From Medicago truncatula (taxonomy: Eukaryota > Streptophyta > Magnoliopsida > Fabales > Fabaceae), in NCBI RefSeq assembly GCF_003473485.1, contig NC_053045.1:51564494-51628493 (forward strand): 64,000 nucleotides of DNA, written 5' to 3'. Positions within the stretch are counted from its first letter, which is position 1. Each line of letters opens with the position of its first letter. Of this stretch, positions 46,882 through 57,877 are shown one piece after another. A program made the translations under genes and the position numbers. The notes under the pieces were generated by a model, which saw only the letters and a program-made list of their open reading frames with translations, did not search any database and was not told where the DNA came from.

Positions 46882-46988
46882 AATATGTTACTTCTAATAA
46901 TGTTGCATTTCGTCTTGTAATTTACATTAAATCAAACTTTTTCTTATTGTTGTACAAAACTTAGGTGTTTTTGTGTGAATTTAACTAA

Positions 46989-47328
46989 GGGTGTGTTTGG
47001 TTTGCAAAACAGCAAGTACTAGACAGAACAGTACAAGATAGAACAGTACAACACAAGGCAGAACAGCACAGGACAAAATTTTTATGGCATTGAGTAATTT
47101 TTTGTTTTATACGATTTTTGAGGGACAAAATGCTATTTTGGTATTTTAGACAACTTGTACGTGGGACAAAAAGTTGTGCTGTGGTTTGGTGAGGGACAAA
47201 AATATGAGTTTTTGTCCTGTCTCTTGCCTCCAGTTTGTCCTATACCTGAAACAGTTTTACAAATCAAACACTGGACAACTAGAGTTGTTCTGTCCTGTCC
47301 TTCATTTTTTAGCAAATCAAACGCACCC
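46989..47328. mobile_element. Tourist-type (PIF/Harbinger) MITE
   Basis: The ends GGGTGTGTTTGGTTTGC and (inverted) GGGTGCGTTTGATTTGC are classic Tourist termini. TAA flanks both ends (46986-46988 and 47329-47331), the 3-bp duplication of the superfamily. The interior repeats 'agaacagtacaag' and 'gggacaaaa' motifs. Confidence 0.85.
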
Positions 47329-47457
47329 TAAAAGCACATCTTATTTTGTTATAATAAACTATATTTTCCACCTGGGCCAAAGGGGTATGCCGCTATGCTA
47401 CAAGAAAATTATGAATTTAAAAAAACTATAGATAATTAGTTTAAATACCATCAGTGG

Positions 47458-49578
47458 TGTAACACCCCGTTTTCCCAATATACAAATTTCATAAACAATT
47501 ATCAGAGTAAAAACCATAAACGGGATATCACATAGAAACGTAATCCATAAATAGTTAAATAATAATTTAACCTTCACAATATCTTTAACATAGCAGCGGA
47601 ATATTTAATTCAAAAATCATAAATCAGTTTGGCACGTAGGCCCCATCAAAAATAGTTCATAATCCATAACATAATAAAAATAACATATTATCCACGTAAG
47701 AGAATGAAGCATGTTATAGCATATAACCCCATCCCGTTACGTATCAGAGCGACCTAGACGACACAGTGAAGGCAAGGCCACTCACGACGGCAACTGCACA
47801 CTAAGCACGATCACCTGCAAGTTACCCATACGAAGGGCAACATTTTCAAGCAGAAGGGGTGAGATTTCATAATACAATAACATTAATCAATGTAATTGAG
47901 AATCATAAATTAACAACATAATCATTCCATTATTAACTTGCATAATTGCTAAACAGTTATCACGTAATCGTTTGTTCAATAATTAGGAATATCATAACAT
48001 ATCAAATAACACTTATCACGTAATCACATATTCAATCATTATCAACAAGGCATCTTAATCATGACAATGTGACAATGCTCTTAGACTCCTTATATGCATG
48101 TGGTACCAATCGTCATCATAAGTATTAATATACTTTAATCGTGCGGAGGACAAAGCTCCTATAAAACGTGCGGAGGACAAAGCTCCTAATATTCGTGGTG
48201 AGGACTAAGCTCAATGATATGCTATGCATGGACACTTATGAACAGAACACGTAATCATCGTAATCAACATGCATCCAATAATTTGGAGCTAAACATTATC
48301 ATATACATATGCACTTAGTTAAATAACAGAAGCAGCATAAACAAGTCACACAGCAAGATGATATCATTATATCAATAGCACATAAATTGCATTATTATCA
48401 AACCTTCATATCTTGCATGAATATACAATACATTAGTTCATACTCAATTAATATCAATATAGTCTTAAACAACTCTACAGGCTGCAGTAAACATCATCAC
48501 TAGGTCTCAATGCCAATTAGGGGTTCACTCTTGATCAACACATGCGACACAGATCGCACAAACACTCAAGCAACTACCTTCTGGTTGTACTCGCGAGGCG
48601 AGAGTACTTACTCGCCATGGCGAGTAACACTAATCTCCCAAACTGATGTTGTTCTGGGTTCAATCCTGTCCTAAAATCATCCCTAATCAATACTAGGTAT
48701 GTTCAGGTACTCAAAGGCACTCAAGGTCCAACTAAAAAGGTCGAAACACGAAATATGACATGCACTCTGCCTAAGCTCGCGAGGCGAGGAAAGGTTGCTC
48801 GCCATGGCGAGTTGAACCAAACAACTCGCGAGGCGAAGGAAAGGGGCTCGCGTGGCGAGCGATGAATCTTCATCACTCGCGAGGCGAGGATCATAGCTCG
48901 CCGTGGCGAGCGATGAATGTCGCTACGGCCAGGCTTCCTAAAAACACAAAAATCCGACGTTTCACATGGTTCTAAGCTTGGTTTTGATTCCAGAATTCAT
49001 CCTAAACATATTCTAAGGTTACAGGACAATTCTTACATCAATCTAAACAAGTTTTACCGTTTATTCTCAATTCTTAGGGTTTTGACCTAATTCCAAAACT
49101 TCTCTAAATCAATCCTAACTATGTCAACTAATCATCAGAATTACAGAGGTTAATGCTACTGAGTTATTAGTCCCACCCTTACCTGGTTATGAAGAAATCG
49201 CAGCTCTCTCTATGCTCTTCTCCCTTCTAAGCTTTTTCTCCCTTTTCCAAAAGTTTTCACGTACAATGAGTTTCTAAAATATTAGGTCTTCTCCTATTTA
49301 TACCTCTTTCTAATAACTTATCTTATCTCACTTTCTCCCCCAAAACTATCTAAAATATCAAAACAGCCCTCAACTAAATATTTTATATTATTTTCAAATC
49401 TTTATTCTATTTATCAATAAAATAAATCTCATATCATAATCAAATCCTCCAAAACTCATAACTTAACACGTCATCGATCAAATCATCAAAACATATCAAA
49501 ATCATGCATATATTATATAATTATAATATAATTGCCTAAACTCGATTAAATAACTATTAAACGAAAGTGGGCGTTACA
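47458..49578 (-). repeat. 3' LTR of the gypsy element
   Basis: 2121 bp, starting TGTAACACC and ending GGCGTTACA on the plus strand. It contains a tandem block of 'cgtgcggaggacaaagctcc' units (about 48138-48215) and a CpG-rich palindromic array (about 48588-48925). Confidence 0.96.
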
Positions 49579-49591
49579 ACTCTCCCCCACT
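49579..49591 (-). other. Polypurine tract
   Basis: The minus strand reads AGTGGGGGAGAGT directly abutting the 3' LTR, the expected place for the plus-strand primer. Confidence 0.8.
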
Positions 49592-49620
49592 TAAAGGATT
49601 TTCGTCCTCGAAAATTTACC

Positions 49621-52600
49621 TCAAGCAAACAACTCTGGATAAGACTCCAGCATCTTACTCTCAAGCTCCCACGTCAAGCTTTCACCAGTCGCTCCCGACC
49701 AAACGACTCTCACGAGAGGTATTTCCTTGCCTCTCAACGTCTTCACTTTACGATCATCAATCCTCAACGGCAAAGTCTCTACCGTAAGGTTGTCTCTAAC
49801 TTGCACATCGTCACTTTGGATTACATGAGATGGATCCGGAACATACTTCCGAAGTTGCGACACATGGAAAACGTTGTGCAAATTCGCAAGATGCGGCGGT
49901 AAACCCACTCGGTAAGCCACCGTTCCAACTCTTTCCAATATCTGATACGGACCAATGAACTTCGGGGTCAACTTCTTTGACTTCAAAGCACGTCCTACAC
50001 CAGTCATAGGAGTGACTCTCAAAAACACGTGGTCTCCTTCCTGAAATTCAAGATCTTTTCTACGCTTATCATGATAACTCTTTTGTCGACTCTGCGACGC
50101 CTTCATTTTTTCTTGGATCATCTGAACTTTCTCAGTAGTTTGCTGAACAATCTCTGGTCCTAAGATCACTCTTTCTCCTGATTCAAACCAACACAACGGA
50201 GTTCTGCATCTCCGACCATACAAAGCCTCGAACGGTGCCATTCCAATACTAGAATGATAACTATTATTATAAGTGAACTCGATCAACGGAAGATGACTAT
50301 CCCAAGTTCCTCCTTGCTCAAGAACACAAATCCTCAACAAATCCTCTAGCGACTGAATTGTCCTCTCCGACTGACCATCTGTCTGTGGATGATACGCCGA
50401 ACTCAATCTCAACTTCGAACCCAAGGCCTCTTGCAAACTTTTCCAAAATCTAGAAGTAAATCTTGGATCTCTATCTGATACAATGCTCGAAGGAACACCA
50501 TGCAGCTTCACAATCTCTTTGATGTAAATCTCTGCCAACTGGGCAACAGGGAAACTAATATTAATAGGTAGGAAATGAGCTGACTTCGTCAACCTATCAA
50601 CAATAACCCAAATTGCGTCGCTCCCTCTCGGAGTATTCGGCAAACTCGTCACAAAATCCATCGATATACTATCCCATTTCCATTCTGGCACGTCTAAAGG
50701 TACCATCATCCCAGCAGGTTTCTGATGCTCAACTTTCGACTTCTGACAAACTAAACAGGAATACACAAATTGTGCCACATCTCGTTTCAAACCAGACCAC
50801 CAGAAAATCTTCTTTAGATCATGATACATCTTCGTAGCTCCCGGATGAATACTCAAGCTACTTCTATGACTCTCTTCAAGAATCATCTTCTTAATCTCTT
50901 CATTGTCTGGGATACAAATTCTTCCTCGGAATCTCAACACACCTTGATCATCGATTTTAAAATCACTGTCTTCAGTCTGATCTCTAGCAACCAACAAGTC
51001 CACAAACTTTACATCAACTTTCTGTGCTTCCTTGATACTTTTCAGAAATTCACTATCAATCTTCAGCATACCCAGTTTCACACTCTGAGGTGACCATTCG
51101 CAAACCAAACTCATATCTCTAAACTGTTCAAGCAATTCGAACTCTCTGACCATCTTGGCGGACATATGCAATGTCTTCCTACTCAAGGCATCTGCAACAA
51201 CATTAGCTTTACCTGGATGATAATTCAAACCAAAGTCATAATCCTTCAACAATTCGAGCCATCTTCGCTGTCTCATATTCAATTCCTTCTGATCGAACAA
51301 ATACTTCAAACTCTTGTGATCACTAAACACTTCAAATCTCGAACCATACAAGTAATGTCTCCATATCTTCAATACAAAGACTACGGCCGCCAACTCGAGA
51401 TCATGCGTAGGATAATTCTTCTCATGAATTCTCAACTGTCTTGAAGCATAAGCTACCACTTTACCTTCTTGCATAAGTACACCTCCTAAACCCAACTTGG
51501 ACGCATCACAATATACCACAAAAGGTTCATCTGACTTCGGCAAAATTAACACTGGAGCAGTTGTCAAACGCTTCTTCAATTCACCGAAACTTTTCTCACA
51601 ATGGACGTCCCACACAAAAGTTTTACCTTTACAAGTCAACTGCGTTAGCGGAAGAGCTAACTTAGAAAATCCTTCAATAAACCTTCCATAGTAACCAGCT
51701 AAACCCAAGAAACTTCTAATCTCAGTAACTGACTTAGGAGTCTCCCACTGTGATACCGCTTCAACTTTAGACGGATCCACTGCAATTCCATCACCAGAAA
51801 TAACATGGCCTAGAAAACTCACTTCTTTCAACCATAATTCACACTTAGACAATTTAGCATAAAGTTTCTTCTCTTTCAACACTTGTAAGACAATCTTCAG
51901 ATGCTCAGCATGTTCTTCTTCGGTCTTGGAGTAAATTAAAATATCGTCGATAAACACAACCACAAACCGATCCAAAAATGCATCGAAGATGCGATTCATA
52001 TACTCCATAAACACTCCAGGTGCATTGGTCACACCGAAAGGCATAACTTTATATTCATAGTGACCATAACGCGTTCTGAAAGCCGTCTTCTGCATATCTT
52101 CATCCTTTACTTTAATCTGGTGATAACCTGATCTCAAATCAATCTTGCTGAAAACTCGTGCACCCACTAGCTGATCCATCAAATCATCAATTCTCGGAAG
52201 TGGATACCTATTCTTGATAGTTACCTTGTTCAACTGTCGATAATCAATACACAACCGCATACTACCATCTTTCTTCTTTACTAGTAAAACCGGCGCTCCC
52301 CAAGGTGAAACACTTGGTCTAACAAACTTCTTCTCAAGCAAGTCTTCTAACTGTTTCTTCAACTCAGATAACTCGGAGGCAGACATACGATAAGGTGCCA
52401 TCGAGACCGGCTTCGTTCCAGGAACAAGATCAATAGAAAACTCAACTTCTCTCTCTGGAGGCACATCAGGAATCTCATCTGGAAAAACTTCAGGAAATTC
52501 ACACACCACCGGTAACCTGTCAATCACTGCTTGATTCTCAATAGATAAAGTGGCCATCAACGAAAACATCAAGATACCGTCGCGTTCCAGTTGCTTCAGC

Positions 52601-53982
52601 TGCTTAGTAGATAAAAACTCTGCACCACTTTCCTCTTCGACGGAAGAGAAATGTACTGACTTGCTAAAACAATTAATAAGAACGTGGTTGTACTCTAACC
52701 AGTTCATACCCAGAATCACATCCATACCACTCAAAGGTAGACAAACTAAATCCATTTCAAAATCACGACCAAACATAGACAAAGGACATTTCAAACATAC
52801 GAGAGAAGTAGTCACCGAACCCTTAGCTGGAGTTTCGACAACCATCTCTCCATTCATATCAGACAAATCAAGACCCAAAGCAGAAACACAATCGAAAGCA
52901 ATAAAACAATGCGTAGCTCCAGTATCAATAATAGCAACTAAAGGAGTATTATTAATATAGCAAGTACCTCTGATCAAACGATCCTCATTCTCTGTCTGAG
53001 TCCCAGTCAAAGTAAAGACCCTACCAGTAGTCGGCGCCCTCTTAGGCTGAGTACACTGTGAGCTAATGTGACCCTCTCCGTTGCAATTAAAGCAAACAAT
53101 GTCTGTACGATTGCAATCAGCTACAACATGACCTTTCTTGCCACACCGGACACACTTCTTGATTTCCTCAGGGCAGACGTTGCTTTTGTGGCCTTTCTCA
53201 CCACAATTGAAACACACAATCTCTGCAGCATCCTTCTTCTTAGGCCGCCTAACATCGACCATCTTCTGTTTCCCTTTATCGGCAGGGGCACTGTACGGCT
53301 TAGGACGACTCTGCTGTCCCTTACCCTTCCTCTCATTCACTACCTTGTAGTGAGCCTTCGTATCTTCTTCATAGATCCTGCAGCTATTAACCAAGTCCTG
53401 AAAAACTCTCAGCTGTTGGTACCCAATCGCCCTCTTAATGTCGGGCCTCAAACCGTTCTCGAACTTGATGCATCTCGAGAACTCAGCATTCTCAGCAGTA
53501 TAGTGCGGATAGAACTTAGACAGCTCCACGAACTTGGCAGCATACTCTGTCACGGACATATTTCCTTGCTTCAGCTCAAGGAATTCGATCTCTTTCTTCC
53601 CGCGAACATCTTCCGGAAAGTATCTTCTCAGGAACTCTCTCCTGAAAACAGCCCAAGTCACAACAGCTCCCTCCTGCCCAAGGGTAGGCAGAAGAGCAAC
53701 CCACCAGTCATCAGCTTCCTCGGCCAGCTGATGAGTACCAAATCGCACTTTCTGATCCTCCGTGCACTGCATAACCCGGAAAATCCTCTCAATCTCCTTA
53801 AGCCACGTCTGGGCTCCATCAGGGTCATAACGTCCTTTGAAAGTCGGAGGGTTCTTCTTCATGAACGTCTCCAACATCCTAGCTTCAGCATTTGCACCAG
53901 CATTCACGTTAGGTTGTTGTCCCACAGCTTGGGCAACAGCTTGTAGAGCAGCAGCTAACGCAGCATCATTCCTTCCAGCCAT
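49621..53982 (-). CDS. Gag-pol polyprotein of the gypsy element
   Basis: The frame is open over 1476 codons. I start it at the Met beginning [13 protein letters not shown] (53982), giving 1453 residues, because the preceding 23 codons are cysteine-rich leader. Domains in order: gag (about 30-220); three CCHC knuckles (C257 [26 protein letters not shown]); aspartic protease DTG (353-355); reverse transcriptase with [17 protein letters not shown] and FIDD (677-680); RNase H (VYCDAS, D826). Integrase follows with the H-H-C-C finger (C1076, C1079) and the D1109, D1170, E1206 triad ([19 protein letters not shown]). The last 45 residues ([15 protein letters not shown]...TWELESKM...YPELF) are chromodomain-like, as in Tekay/Del chromoviruses. 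No stop or frameshift was seen. It ends 30 bp from the polypurine tract and appears competent. Confidence 0.95.
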   Translation of the reverse strand: MAGRNDAALAAALQAVAQAVGQQPNVNAGANAEARMLETFMKKNPPTFKGRYDPDGAQTWLKEIERIFRVMQCTEDQKVRFGTHQLAEEADDWWVALLPTLGQEGAVVTWAVFRREFLRRYFPEDVRGKKEIEFLELKQGNMSVTEYAAKFVELSKFYPHYTAENAEFSRCIKFENGLRPDIKRAIGYQQLRVFQDLVNSCRIYEEDTKAHYKVVNERKGKGQQSRPKPYSAPADKGKQKMVDVRRPKKKDAAEIVCFNCGEKGHKSNVCPEEIKKCVRCGKKGHVVADCNRTDIVCFNCNGEGHISSQCTQPKRAPTTGRVFTLTGTQTENEDRLIRGTCYINNTPLVAIIDTGATHCFIAFDCVSALGLDLSDMNGEMVVETPAKGSVTTSLVCLKCPLSMFGRDFEMDLVCLPLSGMDVILGMNWLEYNHVLINCFSKSVHFSSVEEESGAEFLSTKQLKQLERDGILMFSLMATLSIENQAVIDRLPVVCEFPEVFPDEIPDVPPEREVEFSIDLVPGTKPVSMAPYRMSASELSELKKQLEDLLEKKFVRPSVSPWGAPVLLVKKKDGSMRLCIDYRQLNKVTIKNRYPLPRIDDLMDQLVGARVFSKIDLRSGYHQIKVKDEDMQKTAFRTRYGHYEYKVMPFGVTNAPGVFMEYMNRIFDAFLDRFVVVFIDDILIYSKTEEEHAEHLKIVLQVLKEKKLYAKLSKCELWLKEVSFLGHVISGDGIAVDPSKVEAVSQWETPKSVTEIRSFLGLAGYYGRFIEGFSKLALPLTQLTCKGKTFVWDVHCEKSFGELKKRLTTAPVLILPKSDEPFVVYCDASKLGLGGVLMQEGKVVAYASRQLRIHEKNYPTHDLELAAVVFVLKIWRHYLYGSRFEVFSDHKSLKYLFDQKELNMRQRRWLELLKDYDFGLNYHPGKANVVADALSRKTLHMSAKMVREFELLEQFRDMSLVCEWSPQSVKLGMLKIDSEFLKSIKEAQKVDVKFVDLLVARDQTEDSDFKIDDQGVLRFRGRICIPDNEEIKKMILEESHRSSLSIHPGATKMYHDLKKIFWWSGLKRDVAQFVYSCLVCQKSKVEHQKPAGMMVPLDVPEWKWDSISMDFVTSLPNTPRGSDAIWVIVDRLTKSAHFLPINISFPVAQLAEIYIKEIVKLHGVPSSIVSDRDPRFTSRFWKSLQEALGSKLRLSSAYHPQTDGQSERTIQSLEDLLRICVLEQGGTWDSHLPLIEFTYNNSYHSSIGMAPFEALYGRRCRTPLCWFESGERVILGPEIVQQTTEKVQMIQEKMKASQSRQKSYHDKRRKDLEFQEGDHVFLRVTPMTGVGRALKSKKLTPKFIGPYQILERVGTVAYRVGLPPHLANLHNVFHVSQLRKYVPDPSHVIQSDDVQVRDNLTVETLPLRIDDRKVKTLRGKEIPLVRVVWSGATGESLTWELESKMLESYPELFA

Positions 53983-54081
53983 TTCTGAGATTCTACAAAA
54001 GTAGCAACAACAACATAAGATAGTAATATAAATATTACTAAGACTCGACACGACTCTCTAATTGACCGGACGGATCGACCT

Positions 54082-54093
54082 GCTCTGATACCA
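54082..54093 (-). other. Primer-binding site (tRNA-iMet)
   Basis: The minus strand reads TGGTATCAGAGC two bases after the 5' LTR, the standard complement of the initiator methionine tRNA 3' end. Confidence 0.9.
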
Positions 54094-54095
54094 AT

Positions 54096-56216
54096 TGTAA
54101 CACCCCGTTTTCCCAATATACAAATTTCATAAACAATTATCAGAGTAAAAACCATAAACGGGATATCACATAGAAACGTAATCCATAAATAGTTAAATAA
54201 TAATTTAACCTTCACAATATCTTTAACATAGCAGCGGAATATTTAATTCAAAAATCATAAATCAGTTTGGCACGTAGGCCCCATCAAAAATAGTTCATAA
54301 TCCATAACATAATAAAAATAACATATTATCCACGTAAGAGAATGAAGCATGTTATAGCATATAACCCCATCCCGTTACGTATCAGAGCGACCTAGACGAC
54401 ACAGTGAAGGCAAGGCCACTCACGACGGCAACTGCACACTAAGCACGATCACCTGCAAGTTACCCATACGAAGGGCACCATTTTCAAGCAGAAGGGGTGA
54501 GATTTCATAATACAATAACATTAATCAATGTAATTGAGAATCATAAATTAACAACATAATCATTCCATTATTAACTTGCATAATTGCTAAACAGTTATCA
54601 CGTAATCGTTTGTTCAATAATTAGGAATATCATAACATATCAAATAACACTTATCACGTAATCACATATTCAATCATTATCAACAAGGCATCTTAATCAT
54701 GACAATGTGACAATGCTCTTAGACTCCTTATATGCATGTGGTACCAATCGTCATCATAAGTATTAATATACTTTAATCGTGCGGAGGACAAAGCTCCTAT
54801 AAAACGTGCGGAGGACAAAGCTCCTAATATTCGTGGTGAGGACTAAGCTCAATGATATGCTATGCATGGACACTTATGAACAGAACACGTAATCATCGTA
54901 ATCAACATGCATCCAATAATTTGGAGCTAAACATTATCATATACATATGCACTTAGTTAAATAACAGAAGCAGCATAAACAAGTCACACAGCAAGATGAT
55001 ATCATTATATCAATAGCACATAAATTGCATTATTATCAAACCTTCATATCTTGCATGAATATACAATACATTAGTTCATACTCAATTAATATCAATATAG
55101 TCTTAAACAACTCTACAGGCTGCAGTAAACATCATCACTAGGTCTCAATGCCAATTAGGGGTTCACTCTTGATCAACACATGCGACACAGATCGCACAAA
55201 CACTCAAGCAACTACCTTCTGGTTGTACTCGCGAGGCGAGAGTACTTACTCGCCATGGCGAGTAACACTAATCTCCCAAACTGATGTTGTTCTGGGTTCA
55301 ATCCTGTCCTAAAATCATCCCTAATCAATACTAGGTATGTTCAGGTACTCAAAGGCACTCAAGGTCCAACTAAAAAGGTCGAAACACGAAATATGACATG
55401 CACTCTGCCTAAGCTCGCGAGGCGAGGAAAGGTTGCTCGCCATGGCGAGTTGAACCAAACAACTCGCGAGGCGAAGGAAAGGGGCTCGCGTGGCGAGCGA
55501 TGAATCTTCATCACTCGCGAGGCGAGGATCATAGCTCGCCGTGGCGAGCGATGAATGTCGCTACGGCCAGGCTTCCTAAAAACACAAAAATCCGACGTTT
55601 CACATGGTTCTAAGCTTGGTTTTGATTCCAGAATTCATCCTAAACATATTCTAAGGTTACAGGACAATTCTTACATCAATCTAAACAAGTTTTACCGTTT
55701 ATTCTCAATTCTTAGGGTTTTGACCTAATTCCAAAACTTCTCTAAATCAATCCTAACTATGTCAACTAATCATCAGAATTACAGAGGTTAATGCTACTGA
55801 GTTATTAGTCCCACCCTTACCTGGTTATGAAGAAATCGCAGCTCTCTCTATGCTCTTCTCCCTTCTAAGCTTTTTCTCCCTTTTCCAAAAGTTTTCACGT
55901 ACAATGAGTTTCCAAAATATTAGGTCTTCTCCTATTTATACCTCTTTCTAATAACTTATCTTATCTCACTTTCTCCCCCAAAACTATCTAAAATATCAAA
56001 ACAGCCCTCAACTAAATATTTTATATTATTTTCAAATCTTTATTCTATTTATCAATAAAATAAATCTCATATCATAATCAAATCCTCCAAAACTCATAAC
56101 TTAACACGTCATCGATCAAATCATCAAAACATATCAAAATCATGCATATATTATATAATTATAATATAATTGCCTAAACTCGATTAAATAACTATTAAAC
56201 GAAAGTGGGCGTTACA
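54096..56216 (-). repeat. 5' LTR of the gypsy element
   Basis: 2121 bp, equal in length to the 3' LTR and differing at two positions by eye. It would contain the element's promoter; I did not identify a TATA box with confidence. Confidence 0.96.
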
Positions 56217-56573
56217 AGTGGCGGATCTCTTTAGAGACCAACGGGGGCCACAGCATCCCCCAGATTTGCCTTATATATAATATCTGATGTAATTAATCAA
56301 TTAGATTGTGACTGCTCCAGTGGAAAGGGGGTGCCGTAATATACTCAAGCTCACTCGTTCGACACCCTCATCGCTTCTTTTTACATATTTAACTTGTACT
56401 TTTACAAATTGTATTAAAAAAAAACGTTTTCCACATTCTCATGTTACATTCACACTACTCATACCACTAGGCCAGTCATCAATTACTGCTTCTTCATGAA
56501 ACCATTTAATATATATTACATAGAAGTTTGGCACCCCCAACAATTTAAGTCAAGATCCGCCACTGAATACCAT

Positions 56574-57133
56574 ACGAAAAGTATCTAAAAAATACATATA
56601 ATATACATATAAAAAAAATCATTTTTATTTTCTTTATCTTAATTGAAATTTTTATAATATTAATTAAAAATATTTTTATGTCATTTATATTTATGAGTAC
56701 TTCAATTTCTATTCTATCAAACAAATCAATTTAATCATGTTGACTTATCGGTTATCAACTAATTTATTCGCTTAAAGATATGCCTTTGGCAAACCAAAAA
56801 CAAGGTGGTTGTGGTGCTCAATTTTTACCCGTAATCGCCTAAGTGTGAGAATCCGATCCACATAACAATAGAGATTCCTCAAGGCAAGGGTGGAAGCATC
56901 CAACACGTGGGAGATACAAGTGCAATGTTGATGCTTTTTTTTTCCGACCGTCTCTAATAGAGTAGACATTGACAAGTGTATCTGTGATGATACTAGTACG
57001 TATATGTTTGCTAGAACTATGCGCGCACGAATGTGTTGCTAATTAGGGGCATCTGCCCCCATTAGCTTAATTTTTCTACGAGCAAGAGTTTAATCATTTT
57101 AGTTTTGTCTCCAAGCAATTGATGCCTCACTAA
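56574..57133. other. Intergenic, no gene
   Basis: A+T-rich sequence with no recognised coding or repeat structure. Confidence 0.4.
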
Positions 57134-57286
57134 GACTCTGTTTGGTAAAAATAAGCTATAAGCTAGCTGATAGCTGATAGCTTAAAGCTGAAAAGCTTGC
57201 TTATTAAAAATAATGTGTTTGGTAAAATTAGTTGTTGAAGTGGCTGATAAGTATAAAATGACATAAAAGGACATGTTTTCTTTTTC

Positions 57287-57335
<49 letters not shown>

Positions 57336-57877
57336 CTTTTTTGTAATGTATTTATTTTTTAATATTTTTAATTATTGTTAAATATGTGTTTGGTCCCTAT
57401 AAATATTCAAACTTTTGGGCTTAGTCTCCATAAAAAAATTATTCGACCTTTAATCTTAAAAAAATATTTACCGACAATTTTGATCTCTGCTTTATGAATC
57501 CCAAAAATAAGAAAAAGGTGGAAACAAAATGTGAGTTAGAATATATAAAATTTTACAACGTACAATAGACTAGTTATTTTTTCCTTTAAAAAAAAATAGG
57601 CTAGTTATTTTTTGTGAAAAAAATACACACACACATATATATATATATATAGTGCTCCTTAAAAAAAACAACGTGGCATTTTTTTAAGGGACAAAATTGG
57701 ACGGTTATAAAGATGAACATGGGTAGTTGTTTAATTAAAAAAATAATTAATTTAAATTAATAGGGTTAAAGTTGGAAGAAAATATAAAAAGCTACCAGCT
57801 ATAAGCTAAAAAGCTACTTGAAATAGCTTTTCAAAAAACGTTATAAGCTCATGAAAAAAGTTTGTTATCAAACATGT
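57134..57877. repeat. Degenerate MITE debris with (AT)n microsatellite
   Basis: The left end GACTCTGTTTGGTAAAAATA and the 'agctataagcta' blocks at both ends (about 57151-57200 and 57790-57850) are inverted. They resemble a common plant Tourist/hAT-like MITE. Inside lie an (AT)18 microsatellite (57290-57325) and one unpaired 'ttaaatatgtgtttggtccc' arm (about 57378) of the MULE MITE family seen at 256 and 27953. Boundaries are approximate. Confidence 0.45.

Larger units (their letters stand above)
47458..56216 (-). mobile_element. Full-length Ty3/gypsy LTR retrotransposon (chromovirus, Tekay/Del-like)
   Basis: 8759 bp: two 2121-bp LTRs (TG...CA ends), a tRNA-iMet primer-binding site, a polypurine tract and one intact gag-pol frame, all oriented to the minus strand. 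A perfect 5-bp duplication AGTGG flanks it (47453-47457 and 56217-56221). Reading the two LTRs against each other I see only two substitutions (47840 A versus 54478 C; 49275 T versus 55913 C), so insertion was very recent. The clade call rests on the chromodomain-like C-terminus of the polyprotein. Confidence 0.97.
47452..56565. mobile_element. hAT-type MITE split by the gypsy element
   Basis: The left stub CAGTGG (47452-47457) and the right part 56217-56565 rejoin into an element of about 350 bp. Its ends are CAGTGGCGGATC and the inverted GATCCGCCACTG. AATACCAT flanks both outer ends exactly (47444-47451 and 56566-56573), the 8-bp duplication of hAT elements. The gypsy element's own 5-bp duplication (AGTGG) lies inside the left terminal repeat. 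Confidence 0.87.

Noticed and set aside
47458..49578. 2.1-kb direct repeat as a segmental duplication
   Set aside because: TG/CA ends, PBS, PPT, gag-pol and the 5-bp duplication show that the two copies are LTRs.
53068..53946. 292-codon plus-strand ORF
   Set aside because: Antisense shadow of the gag region of the retrotransposon; no independent coding signature.
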